Shown here piece by piece: positions 61,765 through 64,000 of a stretch of 64,000 nucleotides of DNA. Where the stretch lies: the NCBI GenBank assembly GCA_016781525.1, contig JADDQE010000263.1, positions 25,342 through 89,341 of the forward strand, given 5' to 3'. The DNA is from a bacterium. GTDB taxonomy: Bacteria; Chloroflexota; Chloroflexia; Chloroflexales; Kallotenuaceae. Each line of letters opens with the position of its first letter. The stretch's first letter is position 1. A program made the position numbers and the translations under genes. The notes beneath the pieces were generated by a model. It did no database searches and was not told the DNA's origin. It was given only the letters and a program-made list of their open reading frames with translations.

Positions 61765-62868
61765 TTAGACCAGTGCTGTCTCAGTTTCGCGGTCGAAGAG
61801 GTGCATGTTGCCCATGTCGAGCGCTAGCCGGATCGGCTGACCCGAGTGCGCAGACGTGCGTGGGTCGAGCTTGCCGACAAACTCCTTCTGGCCAGCCTGG
61901 AGGTAGGCAAATACCTCGGAGCCCATGTTCTCGGTCACGGTTACCGTTGCATCCAGCGGCGCGGCTGCTGTTGTTCCCGGCGGCACAAACTCCGCGTCGT
62001 GGATATCCTCGGGGCGGATACCGAAGTAGACCGGTCGGTCGATATACCGGCCGAGGTTCTCCTGGAGGTTGCGTGGCACTGCCGCGGCAAACGAGCCTGT
62101 GTCAAGGGTCAGCCCGCCGTCGCCGCGTCGCAGCGTCGCCTCGAAGAAGTTCATCGCGGGCGAGCCGATAAAGCCAGCGACAAACATGTTGACCGGCTTG
62201 CGGTAGAGCACCTGCGGGGCTTCGAGCTGTTGCAAGATGCCGTCGCGCATGACCGCGATGCGCGTACCCATCGTCATAGCCTCGACCTGATCATGGGTAA
62301 CGTAGATAAACGTGGTGCCGAGGCGCTGGTGCAGCTTCGAGATCTCGGCGCGCGTCTGAACCCGGAGCTTCGCGTCGAGGTTGGAGAGCGGCTCGTCCAT
62401 CAAGAAGACGGCTGGGTCACGCACGATCGCGCGGCCAAGCGCGACACGCTGGCGCTGTCCGCCCGAGAGCGCCTTGGGCTTGCGCTCAAGCAGGTGGGCG
62501 ATGCCCAGCAACTCGGCCGCTTCCTTGACACGCTTGTCGATCTCGGTTTTCGGCGTCTTGCGCAGCTTCAAACCGAAGGCCATGTTGTCGTAGATCGACA
62601 TGTGCGGATACAGCGCGTAGCTTTGGAAAACCATGGCGATGTCACGATCCTTGGGCGCGACGTCGTTGACGACGCGCTCGCCGATCACGATCCTGCCCGA
62701 TGTGATCTCTTCTAGCCCGGCGAGACACCGCAGCGCTGTCGATTTGCCGCAGCCAGAAGGCCCGACCAACACCAGAAATTCCTTGTCGGGAATATCGATG
62801 TTCAGGTCCTTCAGAATGTGGACGTTGCCGAAGTACTTGTCAACGTGTTCGAACTTGATACCCGCCAT
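61765..62868 (-). CDS. Sugar-type ABC transporter ATPase (UgpC/MalK family)
   Basis: 367 residues from ATG 62868 with AGGAG eight bases upstream. Nucleotide-binding domain: Walker A GPSGCGKST (36-44), Q loop FQSYALYPHM, signature LSGGQRQRVALGRAI, Walker B FLMDEPLSNLDAKLR, H loop VTHDQVEAM. The C-terminal TOBE/MalK domain covers about 235-367 (PVNMFVAGFIGSPAMNFFEATL, FGIRPEDIHDAEF). No permease or binding protein genes are present on this side of the window edge. Such ATPases (MsmK/UgpC type) can serve several importers. The LacI regulator upstream may control it. Confidence 0.95.
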   Translation of the reverse strand: MAGIKFEHVDKYFGNVHILKDLNIDIPDKEFLVLVGPSGCGKSTALRCLAGLEEITSGRIVIGERVVNDVAPKDRDIAMVFQSYALYPHMSIYDNMAFGLKLRKTPKTEIDKRVKEAAELLGIAHLLERKPKALSGGQRQRVALGRAIVRDPAVFLMDEPLSNLDAKLRVQTRAEISKLHQRLGTTFIYVTHDQVEAMTMGTRIAVMRDGILQQLEAPQVLYRKPVNMFVAGFIGSPAMNFFEATLRRGDGGLTLDTGSFAAAVPRNLQENLGRYIDRPVYFGIRPEDIHDAEFVPPGTTAAAPLDATVTVTENMGSEVFAYLQAGQKEFVGKLDPRTSAHSGQPIRLALDMGNMHLFDRETETALV

Positions 62869-62964
62869 GGTTCCAGCTCCTTTGCTTTGTCGGAACAACA
62901 AACACAGACCATTGAACAGCTGTGCCGGCTCGTTAGCCGCTGTTCCTTATCCTTTGTTCCCGAA

Positions 62965-63957
62965 TCACTCTCCGCACGATCGACGTACAATCAACTGTGG
63001 CTGCACGATTAGCTGCGGCTTCGCTCCGCCCGCGATCATCTCGATCAGGCCCTCGGCCAGTGCCCGGCCCCAGGCCCGTAGCGGCTGCCGCAGTGCTGTT
63101 AGCGGCGGCCCTGTGTGCCCCGCCGCCGGCGTATCTTCGAAGCTGATCAGTGCAATCTCATGCCCGACGCGCCTGCCACTGTCGTGGATTGCGTGAATCG
63201 CGCCAAACGCAAGTGCAGCTGAGCCGGCAATGATTGCCGAAGGGGCTTCCGGCTGTGCCACCAGCTCTTCGGTTGCGGCGTAGCCATCGGCCTCAGTTGC
63301 ACCGCCTTCGACCACTAACGCCGGATCGAAGGCAATTCCAGCCTCGTCCAGCGCTTCGCGATAGCCGGCCTCTTGCTCCGTCGCTAGCGCCTGCTCCAAC
63401 GGCACCTGCAGCAGCGCGATCCGCTCATGGCCGCGAACGATCAGATGTGCCATTGCCTCGATCATCCCTGCCACGCCGTCCAGGGCCACAAACGCCCTGC
63501 CGTTCGAAGAGCGTCCAGAGCTGATGACCGGTACCCCGAGCACCTCCGCAGCCGCGATCCGCTCGTCTTCCACTTGGACATCGAGGAGCACCAGCCCATC
63601 GACGCGGCCCGACCGATACAGCGAGCCGTAGAGCCCTGCCTCGGCCTGCTCCGGGTTGGTAGCCGCCAGCAGGATGTGGTAACCATCTGCTGCGGCGCCT
63701 TCCGTCAGACCCGCAAGCAAAGCGCCGAACGATGGATCGGCGGCGCGCTGCGCTGCCGGCAACACAAGGCCAAGCGACATGCTGCGCTGTGATTGGAGCG
63801 CCCGACCCCGGTACGAGGGCCGATAATTGAGCGCCTCAACCGCCTCCAACACCGCGCGGCGCTTATTGGCCGAGACGGAGCCTGTCCCGTTCAAAACGTA
63901 CGATACGGTCGCGATCGACACGTTCGCGCGCTGGGCTACCTCTTTAATCGTCGCCAT
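62965..63957 (-). CDS. LacI-family transcriptional regulator
   Basis: 330 residues. The HTH at 1-50 is textbook (TIKEVAQRANVSIATVSYVLNGTGSVSANKR, with the minor-groove hinge helix near RGRALQSQ), followed by a periplasmic-binding-protein-like effector domain from about 60 (LGLVLPAAQRAADPSFGALLAGL, PVISSGRSSNGRAFVALDG, ISFEDTPAAGHTGPPLTALRQPLRAWG). The effector is probably a sugar. It sits upstream of the ABC ATPase on the same strand, 96 nt away. A LacI-type operator directly in front of its own start suggests autoregulation. Confidence 0.95.
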   Translation of the reverse strand: MATIKEVAQRANVSIATVSYVLNGTGSVSANKRRAVLEAVEALNYRPSYRGRALQSQRSMSLGLVLPAAQRAADPSFGALLAGLTEGAAADGYHILLAATNPEQAEAGLYGSLYRSGRVDGLVLLDVQVEDERIAAAEVLGVPVISSGRSSNGRAFVALDGVAGMIEAMAHLIVRGHERIALLQVPLEQALATEQEAGYREALDEAGIAFDPALVVEGGATEADGYAATEELVAQPEAPSAIIAGSAALAFGAIHAIHDSGRRVGHEIALISFEDTPAAGHTGPPLTALRQPLRAWGRALAEGLIEMIAGGAKPQLIVQPQLIVRRSCGE

Positions 63958-63962
63958 AACAG

Positions 63963-63975
63963 TTGAAACGTTTAA
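63963..63975. promoter_or_regulatory. LacI-type operator in front of the regulator gene
   Basis: TTGAAACGTTTAA with perfect core AAACGTTT and the central CG step usual for LacI-family sites. It lies six bases upstream of the regulator start. A second copy was not found before the ABC ATPase gene. Confidence 0.6.
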
Positions 63976-64000
63976 GTGCTGTGCCGAATATATCAGAGTT

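Noticed and set aside
1..64000. tRNA, rRNA, tmRNA and CRISPR arrays
   Set aside because: No T-loop/anticodon arrangements, conserved rRNA blocks or regularly spaced direct repeats were noticed on reading; a dedicated scan was not possible.

Overview
The window looks like a chromosomal segment of a free-living, aerobic, heterotrophic bacterium with roughly 60% GC. The gene style (a chemotaxis-like cluster with a PAS-HEAT protein, membrane-anchored Ser/Thr kinase and PP2C with long Pro/Thr stalks, SURF1, UgpC-type ATPase, a short SpeA-like arginine decarboxylase) suggests Chloroflexota, probably class Chloroflexia. That placement is an inference from gene content only. No rRNA, tRNA, CRISPR array, prophage or intact insertion sequence was seen.

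Layout. 1-6.4 kb (minus strand): a signalling operon, response regulator, CheY-like regulator, CheA carrying two CheW domains, a fully soluble methyl-accepting protein, and a PAS-HEAT protein that runs off the left edge. 6.5-9.9 kb: a truncated GrpB-like gene, a small acidic protein and the 5-oxoprolinase operon pxpABC. 10-14 kb: an aromatic (hydroquinone) degradation island with a maleylacetate reductase, two extradiol-type ring-cleaving dioxygenases and a MarR repressor, with the same 14-bp palindrome in front of marR and of the dioxygenase pair. 14-21 kb: AEC transporter, aldose epimerase, an M50B-like protein, a Cys/Met-metabolism PLP enzyme, an HPP protein and a DUF421 pair. 21-22 kb is a gene-poor stretch. 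22-27.7 kb: a four-gene signalling operon of FHA, VWA, Ser/Thr kinase-PASTA and PP2C. It faces a Vps62-like protein and its membrane partner.

30-41 kb: metabolic genes including a D-2-hydroxyacid dehydrogenase, a frameshifted acetyltransferase, 3-hydroxybutyrate dehydrogenase, an alpha/beta hydrolase, an ArsR-DUF2087 regulator, a methyltransferase and a fumarylacetoacetase operon with an unassigned protein. 41-42.7 kb: an NCS2 uracil/xanthine permease behind a strong promoter, an operator-like palindrome and a leader that ends in an intrinsic terminator. 42.7-48.5 kb: a site-2 protease, a response-regulator remnant, a LOG-type protein, arginase and an arginine decarboxylase, the last preceded by a highly structured transcript of about 320 nt with its own promoter and terminator. 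48.6-53.8 kb (minus): a peptide-type ABC importer (binding protein and two permeases) joined to gamma-glutamyltransferase. 54-64 kb: lactate permease with a coupled 51-residue membrane protein, histidine phosphatase, SURF1, a NERD protein, UvrB, a sugar-type ABC ATPase and a LacI regulator with its own operator.

How the genes may work together. The importer-GGT operon and pxpABC together cover uptake and breakdown of gamma-glutamyl compounds down to glutamate. Arginase and arginine decarboxylase are two competing arginine sinks. The aromatic island and the fumarylacetoacetase operon point to use of aromatic carbon. The most promising unexplained signals are the two structured RNA leaders at 41.1-41.3 kb and 46.56-46.88 kb.
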